Part shown: positions 9,185 to 18,181 of the stretch, in pieces
How positions within the stretch are numbered: position 1 is the stretch's first letter
Layout of the letters: each line of letters starts with the position of its first letter
Source of the DNA: Paenibacillus polymyxa M1
GTDB taxonomy: Bacteria > Bacillota > Bacilli > Paenibacillales > Paenibacillaceae
Assembly (NCBI RefSeq): GCF_000237325.1
Contig: NC_017542.1
Span: forward strand, 1,991,501-2,055,500
Reading direction: 5' to 3'
Length of the DNA: 64,000 nt
The notes under the pieces: generated by a model
The model's input: only the letters and a program-made list of their open reading frames with translations
Database searches by the model: none
What the model was told of the DNA's origin: nothing
Made by a program: the position numbers and the translations under genes

Positions 9185-10864
9185 ATGATTACGATTATGG
9201 GTGTACAGCTCCCCACAGCATTTGTAAAGCGCATGGAGCAACTGCTCGGCGATGAATTTGAGGCTTTTATGGCTGCCTATGACCACACGCCCCATGCGGG
9301 GATTCGTGTCAACACATTAAAAATTCCAGTAGAGGACTTTAAGGAACGTTCTCCGTTCGAACTGCGGCCGATTCCGTGGTGCGCCACAGGTTTTTACATT
9401 CCGCACGGTACTAAGCCTGGACTTCACCCCTACTATCATGCTGGGTTGTACTATGTTCAGGAACCGAGTGCCATGTCTCCAGTTGAACTGCTCAATGTAG
9501 CTCAGGGTGAAGCTGTTTTGGACTTGTGCGCTGCACCGGGAGGGAAATCAACCCAAATCGCAGCCAAACTGCAAGGAAGCGGCATACTGGTGACCAATGA
9601 TATTAGCGTCGATCGAACCAAGGCGTTGGCTAAAAATGTGGAATTGTACGGTGTGCGCAATGCCGTGGTATTGAATGAGAGCCCTGATCGTATCGCAGAT
9701 GCTTTTCCTCATTTTTTTAACAAGATTTTAATTGACGCACCTTGTTCGGGAGAAGGCATGTTCCGTAAGGATGAGGATATGGCCAAACAATGGGAGACAC
9801 ACTCGGTGGAAAAATGTGTGGTCATGCAACGGGACATTTTGCGTGTAGCGGCCTCAATGCTGAGCGATGGGGGAAGAATTGTCTATTCGACCTGCACCTT
9901 TGCCCCGGAGGAGAATGAAGGAATGATTGCGGAATTTCTGGATGCTCATCCCGATTTTAACGTAGTCCCTGTTCCTTCGGAAGCAGGCTTTGCACCAGGC
10001 CACCCGGAATGGATGAACGAAGAGATTGCATCGGCACATCCCGAACTGCGGGGTACAGCACGCCTCTGGCCGCATCTTGTAGAGGGGGAGGGCCATTTTA
10101 TCGCTGTATTGCAGCATCAGGGTGGTGCTCGTGTGGCCTCGACAGCAGATCACACTGTATCGGGGGATATGGTTCCGTTTTCGAACAAGAATGACAGAGT
10201 ATTAAACATAGAAGCAGCATATCCGCAGAAGAAGCAACATTTGCCCGTCAAGGAAGCGCTACTCCCAAGTGGCCAAGGAAGGCGCACGACTGATGAGCCT
10301 AAACGAACCGGAAAAGGAATGGGCGGAAAGTTAGCCAAAGGAAAGAACACGCGCGGCTTTGATGGCAGCAAGTCACGTATGGGCAAAGAAAATGTGAAAT
10401 CTGCCGCACGCTCCCCGCATGATGTGCTGGAGTCCTATCACCAATTTGTTCAGGAGCAGCTGGAGGTTTCATTTGCAGGCTACACGGTGGTCTACGGAGA
10501 TCGCATTTATCAATCGCCGCTGGCATCACATCGTTTGGACGGCCTTAAGGTGGTACGTCCGGGCTGGTTTATGGGAACCGATAAGAATGGTCGTTTTGTA
10601 CCTTCACATCCGCTGGCGGTGGCTTTACGCCCTTCTGAGGCGGTTAGGAGCATCAACCTCTCCAGCTCGGATGCTGAAGCCATCCGGTATTTAAAAGGTG
10701 AAACCTTGTCCATCCCTGTTGAGAGAATAGAGCTTCGAAATGAAGTCCAACCCAAAGGCTTTACTCTCGTGTGTATTGATGGTTATTCGGCCGGGTGGGG
10801 CAAATGGCAGGACGGCATGCTTAAAAATGAATATCCTACAGGCTGGAGGTGGACATCGGTATGA
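9185..10864 (+). CDS. rsmF: rRNA (cytosine-5-)-methyltransferase, NOL1/NOP2/Sun family, RsmF type
   Basis: S-adenosylmethionine-dependent m5C methyltransferase for 16S rRNA (559 residues). The SAM site is LDLCAAPGGKST. The two catalytic cysteines are in DAPCSGEGMF and YSTCTFAPEENEG. The C-terminal part has the RsmF-type RNA-binding domain (HPLAVALRPSEA...). Between catalytic and C-terminal domains lies a long linker rich in Lys, Gly and Arg (about residues 345-415), not usual in the family. ATG 9185 has only a weak site; ATG 9197 (MGVQLPTAF) is an alternative. The target base is inferred from the family. Confidence 0.9.
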   Translation: MITIMGVQLPTAFVKRMEQLLGDEFEAFMAAYDHTPHAGIRVNTLKIPVEDFKERSPFELRPIPWCATGFYIPHGTKPGLHPYYHAGLYYVQEPSAMSPVELLNVAQGEAVLDLCAAPGGKSTQIAAKLQGSGILVTNDISVDRTKALAKNVELYGVRNAVVLNESPDRIADAFPHFFNKILIDAPCSGEGMFRKDEDMAKQWETHSVEKCVVMQRDILRVAASMLSDGGRIVYSTCTFAPEENEGMIAEFLDAHPDFNVVPVPSEAGFAPGHPEWMNEEIASAHPELRGTARLWPHLVEGEGHFIAVLQHQGGARVASTADHTVSGDMVPFSNKNDRVLNIEAAYPQKKQHLPVKEALLPSGQGRRTTDEPKRTGKGMGGKLAKGKNTRGFDGSKSRMGKENVKSAARSPHDVLESYHQFVQEQLEVSFAGYTVVYGDRIYQSPLASHRLDGLKVVRPGWFMGTDKNGRFVPSHPLAVALRPSEAVRSINLSSSDAEAIRYLKGETLSIPVERIELRNEVQPKGFTLVCIDGYSAGWGKWQDGMLKNEYPTGWRWTSV

Positions 10865-11643
10865 GTGGAAAAGGAAGACAAACTCAGCGTTTGGACAAAA
10901 TTTTAACCCATATGGGATATGGTTCCCGTAGTGATATCAAGAAACAGGTAAAGCAAGGTATGATCACGGTAAACGGACGGACCATCAAAGATAGCGGCTT
11001 ACAGGTTCATCCATACCAAGACCAAATTGAAGTGAACGGAGAACTGGTTGTATTTCGGGAGTTTATTTACATCATGCTGCACAAGCCTCCAGGTGTCATA
11101 TCCGCAACCGAAGATACGAGGGAACGGACGGTGCTGGATTTGCTGAGTGTGGAGGAACGACATTTTGAGCCTTTTCCAGTAGGGAGGCTAGATAAAGATA
11201 CAGAAGGCTTATTGCTGTTGACCAACGACGGCAAGCTGGCGCACGAACTACTGTCTCCACGGCGTCATGTCCCCAAAACGTATGAAGCTACGGTGTCGGG
11301 GCATGTCACGGAGGAGGATATTCTTCAATTTACAGCAGGAGTGGAACTGGACGATGGGTATGTCACCCTACCCGCGCAGTTGACGATTCTTCGGCATGAA
11401 CAGCCGCATCAGGCAGATGGAGAAGTCACTTCCTATATTTCGCTCGTAATCCATGAGGGTAAGTTTCACCAAGTGAAGCGCATGTTCGAGGCGATTGGTA
11501 AAAAGGTGACCTACTTGAAAAGAACCGCCATGGGGCCATTGAAGCTGGATGATCAGCTTCCACTGGGCAGCTATCGAGAGCTGACTAGCGAAGAACTGGC
11601 CTCGATCGGCCGTGATATAGCATCCGCAACTTCAGAAGTTTAA
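10861..11643 (+). CDS. 16S/23S rRNA pseudouridine synthase, RsuA/RluB family
   Basis: Isomerises uridine to pseudouridine in rRNA (260 residues). An N-terminal S4 RNA-binding domain (RLDKILTHMGYGSRSDIKK) is followed by the catalytic domain. The signature VGRLDKDTEGLLLLTNDG contains the catalytic Asp. KFHQVKRMFEAIGKKV is the second family signature. Its ATG overlaps the rsmF stop by 4 nt (ATGA), so the two rRNA-modification genes form a coupled pair. Which of RsuA, RluB or RluE it matches cannot be settled by eye. Confidence 0.92.
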   Translation: MSGKGRQTQRLDKILTHMGYGSRSDIKKQVKQGMITVNGRTIKDSGLQVHPYQDQIEVNGELVVFREFIYIMLHKPPGVISATEDTRERTVLDLLSVEERHFEPFPVGRLDKDTEGLLLLTNDGKLAHELLSPRRHVPKTYEATVSGHVTEEDILQFTAGVELDDGYVTLPAQLTILRHEQPHQADGEVTSYISLVIHEGKFHQVKRMFEAIGKKVTYLKRTAMGPLKLDDQLPLGSYRELTSEELASIGRDIASATSEV

Positions 11644-11659
11644 TGAAGAGATTAAATAC

Positions 11660-11703
11660 AAATGACGCACAGGCTCGTATGAGATTCCTGTGCGTCATTT
11701 TAT
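11660..11703 (+). terminator. Terminator after the pseudouridine synthase gene
   Basis: AAATGACGCACAGG (11660-11673) pairs with CCTGTGCGTCATTT (11687-11700), followed by TTAT. The converging GGDEF gene could use the other strand. Confidence 0.82.
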
Positions 11704-11766
11704 GATATAGACAACCAGACAGAGCAGTATTCATAGGCAGTCTTTGATAACGAATCGAATTGCGAA

Positions 11767-12948
11767 TTATTGTGCGCGTGCTGCCCGACTCTGCTTCACT
11801 TCCGCTGCCTTATAAGCTGTAACCTTGTTTTTGCCTGTCGTTTTGGATATGTACATGGCTTGATCGGCCTGTTTGACGAGTTCATCCGGGTTTATTTCCT
11901 TCTTTGCTGTACTGTGTCCGACACTGATAGTGACGATGCTTTCCTCAGCGACACGTTCGCGGATTCGTTCTGCGACCTGCGCCACCTTGGCCCGCCGATC
12001 CACAACCATTGCGACCAGTTCCTCGCCACCGTATCGTCCGGTCAGCCCGATTTCATCCAGTTCCTCCTCCATAATTTGTGCGACCTGCTTGAGAACCTCA
12101 TCCGCACGAGCATGGCCCTGCGTATCATTCAGCTTTTTGAAATTGTCAATATCGCAAAAAATGACCGACACGCGGATTCCCTGGTCCATATATCTCCGTA
12201 ATCTTCCCGAAAAATATTTACGGTTATACAGCCCTGTGAGGCCATCGGTGATGGAAGAACGATAAATCCTTTGGAGTAGCTCCACAATCCGTTCAAACAG
12301 AATGATGAATAACGTAGTGTAGTACAACAATGGTAAAAATGACATCCACAGGACTGTGCTTGACCCGTTTGCTTCTTCAGGGATGTCATTTTGCAGCCAG
12401 AGAAAACCAAGCCAGAGCGAATAAGTGAATAAGCCTGCTATAAATTTCTTTGGCTGTCCGATCCGTGGGGTGATGAACAGAAGGCTTAATATAAGCACCA
12501 GCACTCGATAAAACAGAGTGAATCCAACCAATTTCACTGAGCTGATCCAAGTGGGTAACAAACCTAAAGTCCAAGCCATTACCGGCAGTATTAATAACGC
12601 AGCCAGCAACAGCAAGGCCCATTTTTCCACACGCTTTAGTTTTCGGTACAGCTGAAATACAGCGGCATTGATGAGCAAGAAGGCAAACGCCTCCAGCGCA
12701 TTTTTCCACACGATTCCCTGCAGTTGCATTTGGCCGCCGCCTGCCGAATAGAGATTCATCGCTTCATATGTCATAATAAAAATAGCGGCAACCGAAAAAA
12801 GGATATAGGCTTTTTTTCGTTGTCTGCTATATATGATCACGCACATTAGCGCCATCATGAGTATAATATACAAACCGCAGGCTGCACTTATAGCCCCGGC
12901 CAGAGATGGGGAGCCCAAGGTTCCCAATAAGGACAACAACGTCAACAT
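11767..12948 (-). CDS. Membrane diguanylate cyclase (GGDEF domain)
   Basis: A protein of 393 residues that probably makes cyclic di-GMP. About seven hydrophobic segments fill residues 1-215. The GGDEF domain starts near SSITDGLTGLYNRKYF. Metal-binding FCDIDNFKKLND and the active-site loop RYGGEEL (GGEEL variant, still compatible with catalysis) are present. No RxxD inhibitory site precedes the loop and no EAL domain is present. The start at 12948 is favoured by GGAG 7 nt upstream; 12960 is possible. The membrane part does not match a named sensor domain I know. Confidence 0.88.
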   Translation of the reverse strand: MLTLLSLLGTLGSPSLAGAISAACGLYIILMMALMCVIIYSRQRKKAYILFSVAAIFIMTYEAMNLYSAGGGQMQLQGIVWKNALEAFAFLLINAAVFQLYRKLKRVEKWALLLLAALLILPVMAWTLGLLPTWISSVKLVGFTLFYRVLVLILSLLFITPRIGQPKKFIAGLFTYSLWLGFLWLQNDIPEEANGSSTVLWMSFLPLLYYTTLFIILFERIVELLQRIYRSSITDGLTGLYNRKYFSGRLRRYMDQGIRVSVIFCDIDNFKKLNDTQGHARADEVLKQVAQIMEEELDEIGLTGRYGGEELVAMVVDRRAKVAQVAERIRERVAEESIVTISVGHSTAKKEINPDELVKQADQAMYISKTTGKNKVTAYKAAEVKQSRAARAQ

Positions 12949-13153
12949 CACCGACTCCATTTGTAAAATTAATCTATCTATTGAACGGACGATATCGTTC
13001 CGATACAATAGACAGGATTTATTGCAGTTAAAATGTTATAATTTTCTTTTGTGCCTAACATTTATTCTCAATATATCATCTTTCAGAAAATCCGGAAACC
13101 TATACATATATCCTGTGTTCCGGGCAGTTTAATGCTTGAAAGGGGAAGCACTC

Positions 13154-14278
13154 ATGAAATTGCTACAGGCTCTCTTTTTCCCACCCGAGCAACCGGGAGG
13201 CGTTTCATCCATGATTCCATATTTGCAAGAGCGATTTACGTCCCCCCGTTGGGAAATGGAGCTATTTTCAATCCCTAAACGGATTCGTAACAAGGGTAGG
13301 GACGAAGTAATCTTTGATACCTTCGACTGGACGAGATATGAGCAATATCCAATTGTTCAAAAATATATTCAGACGTACCGTGATTATTTGTGGTGGACTC
13401 GGCTTCGTATTCAGAAGCCCTTTGACCTTATTCATGCTCATCATCCGATTGCCGGGCTCGCTATGAAAAACGTATTTCCAGATATCCCGCTCGTACAGAC
13501 GATTCACTCTTCCTATGAGAAGGAGTTAATTCTAAACGGGAAAATAGAGGAGAACGGGCCTGAACACCAATTCTTAGTGTCACTGTACCGAGAAATGGAG
13601 CATAAGGCGGATCGCCTGATAGCAGTATCGCAATCTTTTCAGCATTACTTAACACCTTATGTACAGCATCCGCAAGATGTTGTGGTTATTCCAAATGGAT
13701 ATGATGAGAAACGATTTAAGCCCATTCCTCACGAAAATGAAGTGACACAGCTCATAACCGTTTGCCGACTTGTTCCCGCCAAAGGGCTTGATATTCTATT
13801 ACAGGCTTGCGCTGAGCTGAAAAAAAGAAATCAGGAATTTGTACTCCATATCATTGGAGATGGTCCGATTCGACCTGAGCTGGAAGAGATGGCGCGACAG
13901 CTGGATATATACCATGAGACGATTTTTTATGGATATACTCTTCATCCTGAAGAGTTTATGCCTTTCTTTGATGTATTCGTATTGCCTTCGCGGGCGGAGG
14001 CCTTTGGCTCCGTATTTGCAGAAGCGGCGTTGAGCTGTCTGGCATTGGTAGGTACAGAAGTAGGGGGAATACCGGAGCAGATTGAGGATGGGGTAAATGG
14101 TCTGCTCGTGCCACCCGATAATCCGAAGGCACTGGCAGACGCATTAGAAAAGGTCATTGCTGACCCTGCCTATCGTTATGAACTGGCTAGATCTGCCTGC
14201 GACAAGGCTAAATCAAGCTATTCTTTAAGTCGTGCTGTTAACGAGCTGAAGAAAATGTATTTGAAATTTCCACACTAA
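13154..14278 (+). CDS. Family 4 glycosyltransferase
   Basis: A GT-B retaining transferase of 374 residues. The acceptor domain begins FFPPEQPGGVSSMI with the usual glycine-rich loop. The donor domain has VCRLVPAKGLDILLQA and the EX7E-type segment FVLPSRAEAFGSVFAEAA, then GTEVGGIPEQIEDGVNG. It would move an activated sugar onto a lipid, glycan or small acceptor; neither is shown. No cluster of sugar genes surrounds it. ATG 13154 follows AAAGGGG by 8 nt. The 3' end overlaps the convergent ykvI gene by 4 nt. Confidence 0.88.
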   Translation: MKLLQALFFPPEQPGGVSSMIPYLQERFTSPRWEMELFSIPKRIRNKGRDEVIFDTFDWTRYEQYPIVQKYIQTYRDYLWWTRLRIQKPFDLIHAHHPIAGLAMKNVFPDIPLVQTIHSSYEKELILNGKIEENGPEHQFLVSLYREMEHKADRLIAVSQSFQHYLTPYVQHPQDVVVIPNGYDEKRFKPIPHENEVTQLITVCRLVPAKGLDILLQACAELKKRNQEFVLHIIGDGPIRPELEEMARQLDIYHETIFYGYTLHPEEFMPFFDVFVLPSRAEAFGSVFAEAALSCLALVGTEVGGIPEQIEDGVNGLLVPPDNPKALADALEKVIADPAYRYELARSACDKAKSSYSLSRAVNELKKMYLKFPH

Positions 14279-15381
14279 CCATGACGGGTATCACCTGGTT
14301 TGGAATCAGAATGTCGAAAGCTGGAACGAGGACGTGAGGAGCGGAAAGGTCTTCCGCGTCCTGCTAAGATCAGTTTACTAACCCACATCAGACTGAGCAT
14401 TCCGAAAATAGGATAAAGAACAGATAACAGTGAGCTGAAGCCGAACTGACTGATTAAAAAACAGGTGAGCATAATGAATAATGTAATGAGCTTGGGCGAA
14501 ATTTGGACATGCTGACGAATTTGTAGACTGACTCCATAAATGTCGGCTACAAAGGTACTGAAGATCTCCATGAAAATGAGTAGAATGTATATGATTTCAA
14601 CAAGGGCGCCTAGACGGTAAGCGATGCTTCCCATAGGGATTTCAAATTGCTGAATGCCTGGCATTTGCGCTGACATGACAAAATGTGCAGCCATCAGCAT
14701 AAAGCCAACACCAATTCCGCCCAATACACCGCCCCAGCGGATGGTTTTGCGGGAGAAAGTTTGACTGCCTAGAGGGACAAGCACGGCCTGAGCCATAGCC
14801 AGATTGAAGGACGTATATAGGAGTGGAGAGATCCATGTTCGTAGCGCACTGTGGTCTGTTGTATTCGTGATAAAGCTTTGTGGATTGGGCATGGAAAGGG
14901 TGCTGTGAACGAGCAAAAGAGATATGGTGATCATCAGCGGGACAACAATGGTGTTCATATGCAAAATCGCTTTAATACCTTTATTCAGCAGCAAGTAAGT
15001 TCCGATTAATGTAATGAGCAGTCCTGTTTGGTAGTGTAGGTGAAGGTGCTCCACAAAAACAGAGCCGGCTCCTGCCAGCATGACACTGTTCACGCCAATT
15101 AGCACAATAAGCGTGAATATGCTGATCCATTTTCCAGCATTGGCACCAAAAAGGTGTTTGTTCAGATCCTCGTAGGAGCGGGCTGAAATATCATGAGCAA
15201 TCAGCATCATTTTCGTACCCAACCATACAAATACAAGTGTGGACAGCATAATGGTGATTGTAGCCCAACGTCCATATTGCGTAAAAAATTGCAAAATTTC
15301 TTGTCCGGTAGCGAACCCGGCACCGACGATTGTACCAATGTATGTAAAAGCAATCTGAAAAACATGAATATTACGTTTCAT
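14275..15381 (-). CDS. ykvI: YkvI-type integral membrane protein (LeuT-fold transporter)
   Basis: A polytopic protein of 368 residues with about ten hydrophobic segments. The start FTYIGTIVGAGFATGQEIL is the unwound first helix signature of LeuT-fold/APC carriers, and matches the Bacillus YkvI family. The substrate is unknown. The tail is basic and rich in Arg and Ser. ATG 15381 is preceded by AAGGGGGG. It stands alone, opposite to dedA, with about 140 nt between their starts. Confidence 0.8.
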   Translation of the reverse strand: MKRNIHVFQIAFTYIGTIVGAGFATGQEILQFFTQYGRWATITIMLSTLVFVWLGTKMMLIAHDISARSYEDLNKHLFGANAGKWISIFTLIVLIGVNSVMLAGAGSVFVEHLHLHYQTGLLITLIGTYLLLNKGIKAILHMNTIVVPLMITISLLLVHSTLSMPNPQSFITNTTDHSALRTWISPLLYTSFNLAMAQAVLVPLGSQTFSRKTIRWGGVLGGIGVGFMLMAAHFVMSAQMPGIQQFEIPMGSIAYRLGALVEIIYILLIFMEIFSTFVADIYGVSLQIRQHVQISPKLITLFIMLTCFLISQFGFSSLLSVLYPIFGMLSLMWVSKLILAGRGRPFRSSRPRSSFRHSDSKPGDTRHG

Positions 15382-15522
15382 TCTCAGTCCCCCCTTGCTT
15401 GCTTGAATAACGCTGCAGCGAGCATATAATACAAACTATGTTCAACTGAAATGGGACATGACTGGATGGGACTGAAAATAATTATACTGAATTTAATGAA
15501 TAGCTTGACGGGAGCGTAATTT

Positions 15523-16128
15523 ATGGGTCAAATCCTTGCATGGATACTGGAATACGGATATTTGGCGATGTTCGGCTTGCTTGCCCTTGGAGTAGCTGGT
15601 ATGCCGATACCCGACGAAGTGCTAATGATCGCCTTTGGCGGGCTCGTGTCTCAAGGACACTACAACTTTATTGCCGCGCTGGCAGTCACATTTTTCGGTA
15701 GTATGACAGGCATGATGCTTAGCTACACATTGGGTCGTTTGCTGGGCAAGCCACTATTGCACCGATACGGTAAATGGGTGAGGCTTACGCCCTCCAGGAT
15801 TGCCTCTTCCGAAAATTGGTTCGGGCGTTATGGTACCTGGGGAATTTTGTTCGGGTATTTTGTCCCCGGCTTGAGACATGTATCATCCTATCTGGCAGGC
15901 ACAACCCGTCTAGGTGTTTTTCGCTATATCGGCTATGCATCGGCAGGAGCTTTGCTGTGGTGCGGTACATTTTTGGGGATCGGACATGCGGTGGGCATGC
16001 ACTGGGAACAGGTGGCTAAGCTGATGGAGAAGGTGACGCACCAGGTAGGTTTGATCGTTATTCTTTTAATCGTTTTGGGAGGAATCATCGCATGGTTCTG
16101 GAACAAACGTAAAAAAAATATCACATGA
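15523..16128 (+). CDS. DedA family membrane protein
   Basis: A 201-residue VTT-domain protein. The family flips or moves phospholipid or undecaprenyl phosphate across the membrane. Seen are the early amphipathic segment MPIPDEVLM, the charged loop, and the conserved GYFVPGLRHVSSYLAG re-entrant motif with its essential Arg. Hydrophobic segments follow to a basic C-terminus. A GGGAG site lies 9 nt before ATG 15523. Whether it is a C55-P carrier (UptA-type) or a phosphatidylethanolamine-type member cannot be told. Confidence 0.88.
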   Translation: MGQILAWILEYGYLAMFGLLALGVAGMPIPDEVLMIAFGGLVSQGHYNFIAALAVTFFGSMTGMMLSYTLGRLLGKPLLHRYGKWVRLTPSRIASSENWFGRYGTWGILFGYFVPGLRHVSSYLAGTTRLGVFRYIGYASAGALLWCGTFLGIGHAVGMHWEQVAKLMEKVTHQVGLIVILLIVLGGIIAWFWNKRKKNIT

Positions 16129-16213
16129 ACGCATGGAAAGCAGGCTATAGCTTGAAAGCGGCGGGTGAAGTATGGTACTTTTACCGCATAGGAATGCCGT
16201 GGGAGGTCATGGA

Positions 16214-16786
16214 ATGGAAGTATTAAAGAAACGAATTTTAAATGAAGGCGTGATTGCGTCAGATCAGGTGCTAAAGCTGGATGGATTGCTTAATCATCAG
16301 GTTGATCCAGAGCTGACAATGGAAATGGGACGAGAGTTCGCAGCCCGTTTCCGGGAAGAGAAAATCACCAGAGTAGTGACCGTGGAATCCTCAGGCATTG
16401 CCATCGGGTTTGCGACAGCGTTGGAGTTGGGTGTACCGTTGGTATTTGCTCGTCGTAAAAAGACTTTATTAGCTGATCCGGATGCGCTGTGTGAGCGTGT
16501 ACCTTCGTTTACAAAAGGTATTGTCACAGATATTATGCTGTCACGCCAATTTATTCATGAGCATGATCGTGTGTTGTTCATTGATGATATTATCGCTAAT
16601 GGCGATGCGGCTCGAGGCATGGTTAAAATTATTCAACGCTCTGGAGCGGAGTTGATTGGATTCGGAGTTGCGGTTGAAAAAATGTTTCAGGCTGGAGCGA
16701 GAACCATCCGTGAGCAGGGTATCCGTGTAGAATCATTGGTTAAAATTTCGTCGTTAGCTGACGGTAAGATAGAGTTTGCTGAATAG
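16214..16786 (+). CDS. xpt: Xanthine phosphoribosyltransferase
   Basis: Salvages xanthine to XMP with PRPP (190 residues, the family length). MEVLKKRILNEGVIASDQVLKL is the Xpt-type start. VESSGIAIGFATA and the PRPP loop VLFIDDIIANGDAA follow. ATG 16214 lies 7 nt after GGGAGG. The 85 nt between dedA and xpt show no purine-riboswitch core, unlike Bacillus subtilis xpt-pbuX, and no pbuX permease follows. Confidence 0.93.
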   Translation: MEVLKKRILNEGVIASDQVLKLDGLLNHQVDPELTMEMGREFAARFREEKITRVVTVESSGIAIGFATALELGVPLVFARRKKTLLADPDALCERVPSFTKGIVTDIMLSRQFIHEHDRVLFIDDIIANGDAARGMVKIIQRSGAELIGFGVAVEKMFQAGARTIREQGIRVESLVKISSLADGKIEFAE

Positions 16787-16828
16787 TAACAATTCGAAAC
16801 TCCGGATCCTTATTTCTAATAATAACCT

Positions 16829-16856
16829 TTGCATGAGCATCAATTTCGCTTATAAT
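16829..16856 (+). promoter_or_regulatory. Candidate sigma-A promoter
   Basis: TTGCAT (16829-16834), 16 nt spacer, TATAAT (16851-16856), about 25 nt before the ribosome site of the 114-residue gene. Confidence 0.6.
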
Positions 16857-16887
16857 ATATATAAGGTTTGGGAGAGGAGGCAGCAAC

Positions 16888-17232
16888 ATGGGGAATGAAC
16901 AATTGACCGAACAGTTTTTTCTGGAAAAACTGGCAGCGGCTAAAGTGCATTTTGAACGCGCCTTGGATTGTAAGCATACGGAATTCGACGATTTGTATCC
17001 CTATATGATTGAACATCCTCAGTTTTTTTGGTATAAACGCTATGTGGCCTGGTCTGAGTTGTTGACATTGGTTAACCTATGCGAAGAATTGTCTTTCTCT
17101 TGGAAAGAAGAATTTACTGCTCACCAAGTGGAGTATGTAGAACAGCGAGTGTTGTCTGCACAAGTGCTGGACTTCTGGTACGAGAAGAACGATACAAAAG
17201 AACATGATCACAGTGTAAATCAGTCGGGATAA
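16888..17232 (+). CDS. Conserved-looking 114-residue protein, unknown
   Basis: An acidic, mainly helical protein rich in Trp, Tyr and Phe (HPQFFWYKRYVAWSELL). ATG 16888 follows GAGGAGG by 8 nt, and a good promoter and a terminator bracket the gene. This makes it a real monocistronic gene. No signal peptide, membrane helix or cysteine motif. I do not recognise the family and assign no function. Confidence 0.7.
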   Translation: MGNEQLTEQFFLEKLAAAKVHFERALDCKHTEFDDLYPYMIEHPQFFWYKRYVAWSELLTLVNLCEELSFSWKEEFTAHQVEYVEQRVLSAQVLDFWYEKNDTKEHDHSVNQSG

Positions 17233-17271
17233 TTTGTTGCTCTGTTGGCAATCCATATAAGTAGTAAGCGG

Positions 17272-17305
17272 AAGAGACCTAAATGATTCGTTTAGGTCTC
17301 TTTTT
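17272..17305 (+). terminator. Terminator after the 114-residue gene
   Basis: AAGAGACCTAAA (17272-17283) pairs with TTTAGGTCTCTT (17291-17302), loop TGATTCG, followed by TTT. Confidence 0.9.
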
Positions 17306-17372
17306 AAACTTTTTTCATGTATATAAAATTATGGCCGTTGTGTTGAAAAAAATGGACAAGGAGGGGACATGG

Positions 17373-17594
17373 ATGATAATGGACGAAGAATTGGATGCTT
17401 ATCGACTTTCTGGTGAAAAGGTACGCGTCGTACGCGATGGATTGGAGTCCAACGATGTGGTTGGCATTGTACTGGCATGGGATGATGAACAGGTGCTTAT
17501 TCGCCGCCAGAATCGACGTGTGGTCAAGTTGGATCGCAGCTATACATACCAGCCGTTCAGCGAGCCGCGTCACAATCCGATAGAACTGGATTAA
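17373..17594 (+). CDS. 73-residue small protein, unknown (SH3-like barrel possible)
   Basis: ATG 17373 is 6 nt behind AAGGAGGGG. A longer frame back to 17283 would run through the preceding terminator and is rejected. The product has alternating strands: KVRVVRDG, DVVGIVLAWDDEQVLIRR, RRVVKLDRSYTYQ. This looks like a compact all-beta domain of SH3 or KOW style. That is a pattern reading only; no family is recognised. Confidence 0.65.
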   Translation: MIMDEELDAYRLSGEKVRVVRDGLESNDVVGIVLAWDDEQVLIRRQNRRVVKLDRSYTYQPFSEPRHNPIELD

Positions 17595-17704
17595 GAAACG
17601 AGTTCTAATGGGGATTGGATAAAAAAACTGGGTGCTTCATTAGGCATACAGAAACTCTAAACCGGACACAGTAATGAAGCAAAACTCAACAGAGAGGGCG
17701 TGCT

Positions 17705-18040
17705 GTGTTAATGACGGTTATGGACGAAAAAGTACATGCATACAAGGATCAAATCAGCCATTTGGAAGATAAGTTGCCCGAGGTAGTTCATGCCTATCAT
17801 CGCTTTACCGGAGAATGCTTTCAAGCCGGCAGTTTAGATGAAAAAACCAAGCAACTGATTGCGCTAGGAATTGGCTTATTTGCCAACAATGAGGTGTGCA
17901 CGTTTTATCATGTGAATGAGGCGCGTTCCAAAGGAGCCAGTGATCAGGAGATTATGGAAGCCGTTGCTGTAGCTGCTGCAGTTGGTGGAGGACATGCTCT
18001 AAGTCAAGGGGTTACACGTGTACAGAAGGCGCTACATTAA
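17705..18040 (+). CDS. Carboxymuconolactone decarboxylase/AhpD-like protein
   Basis: A 111-residue all-helical protein of the CMD superfamily. The core KTKQLIALGIGLFANNEVCTFYHVNEARSKGASDQEIMEAVAVAAAVGGG is in register with the family. The usual AhpD pair CxxC is reduced to a single Cys followed by YH (C-x3-H), so peroxidase-coupled activity is doubtful. GTG 17705 has AGAGAGGG 6 nt upstream; ATG 17711 is the alternative. It stands alone. Confidence 0.85.
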   Translation: MLMTVMDEKVHAYKDQISHLEDKLPEVVHAYHRFTGECFQAGSLDEKTKQLIALGIGLFANNEVCTFYHVNEARSKGASDQEIMEAVAVAAAVGGGHALSQGVTRVQKALH

Positions 18041-18120
18041 AACGAATCATCCATACAGATAACCCATACTCAAAATAGGGGAAATAGATTGATCTGAACA
18101 AATGATAGTGATGTTTATGG

Positions 18121-18165
18121 AAAGAAGCTTCCGAGCACAGTTAGTGCCTGCGGAAGCTTCTTTTT
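18121..18165. terminator. Bidirectional terminator
   Basis: AAAGAAGCTTCCG (18121-18133) pairs perfectly with CGGAAGCTTCTTT (18151-18163), followed by TT. It lies between two converging genes. Confidence 0.88.
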
Positions 18166-18181
18166 GCATGTAGTGCGGGGA

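Noticed and set aside
17283..17372. N-terminal extension of the 73-residue protein
   Set aside because: It would begin inside the preceding terminator; a strong ribosome site marks 17373.
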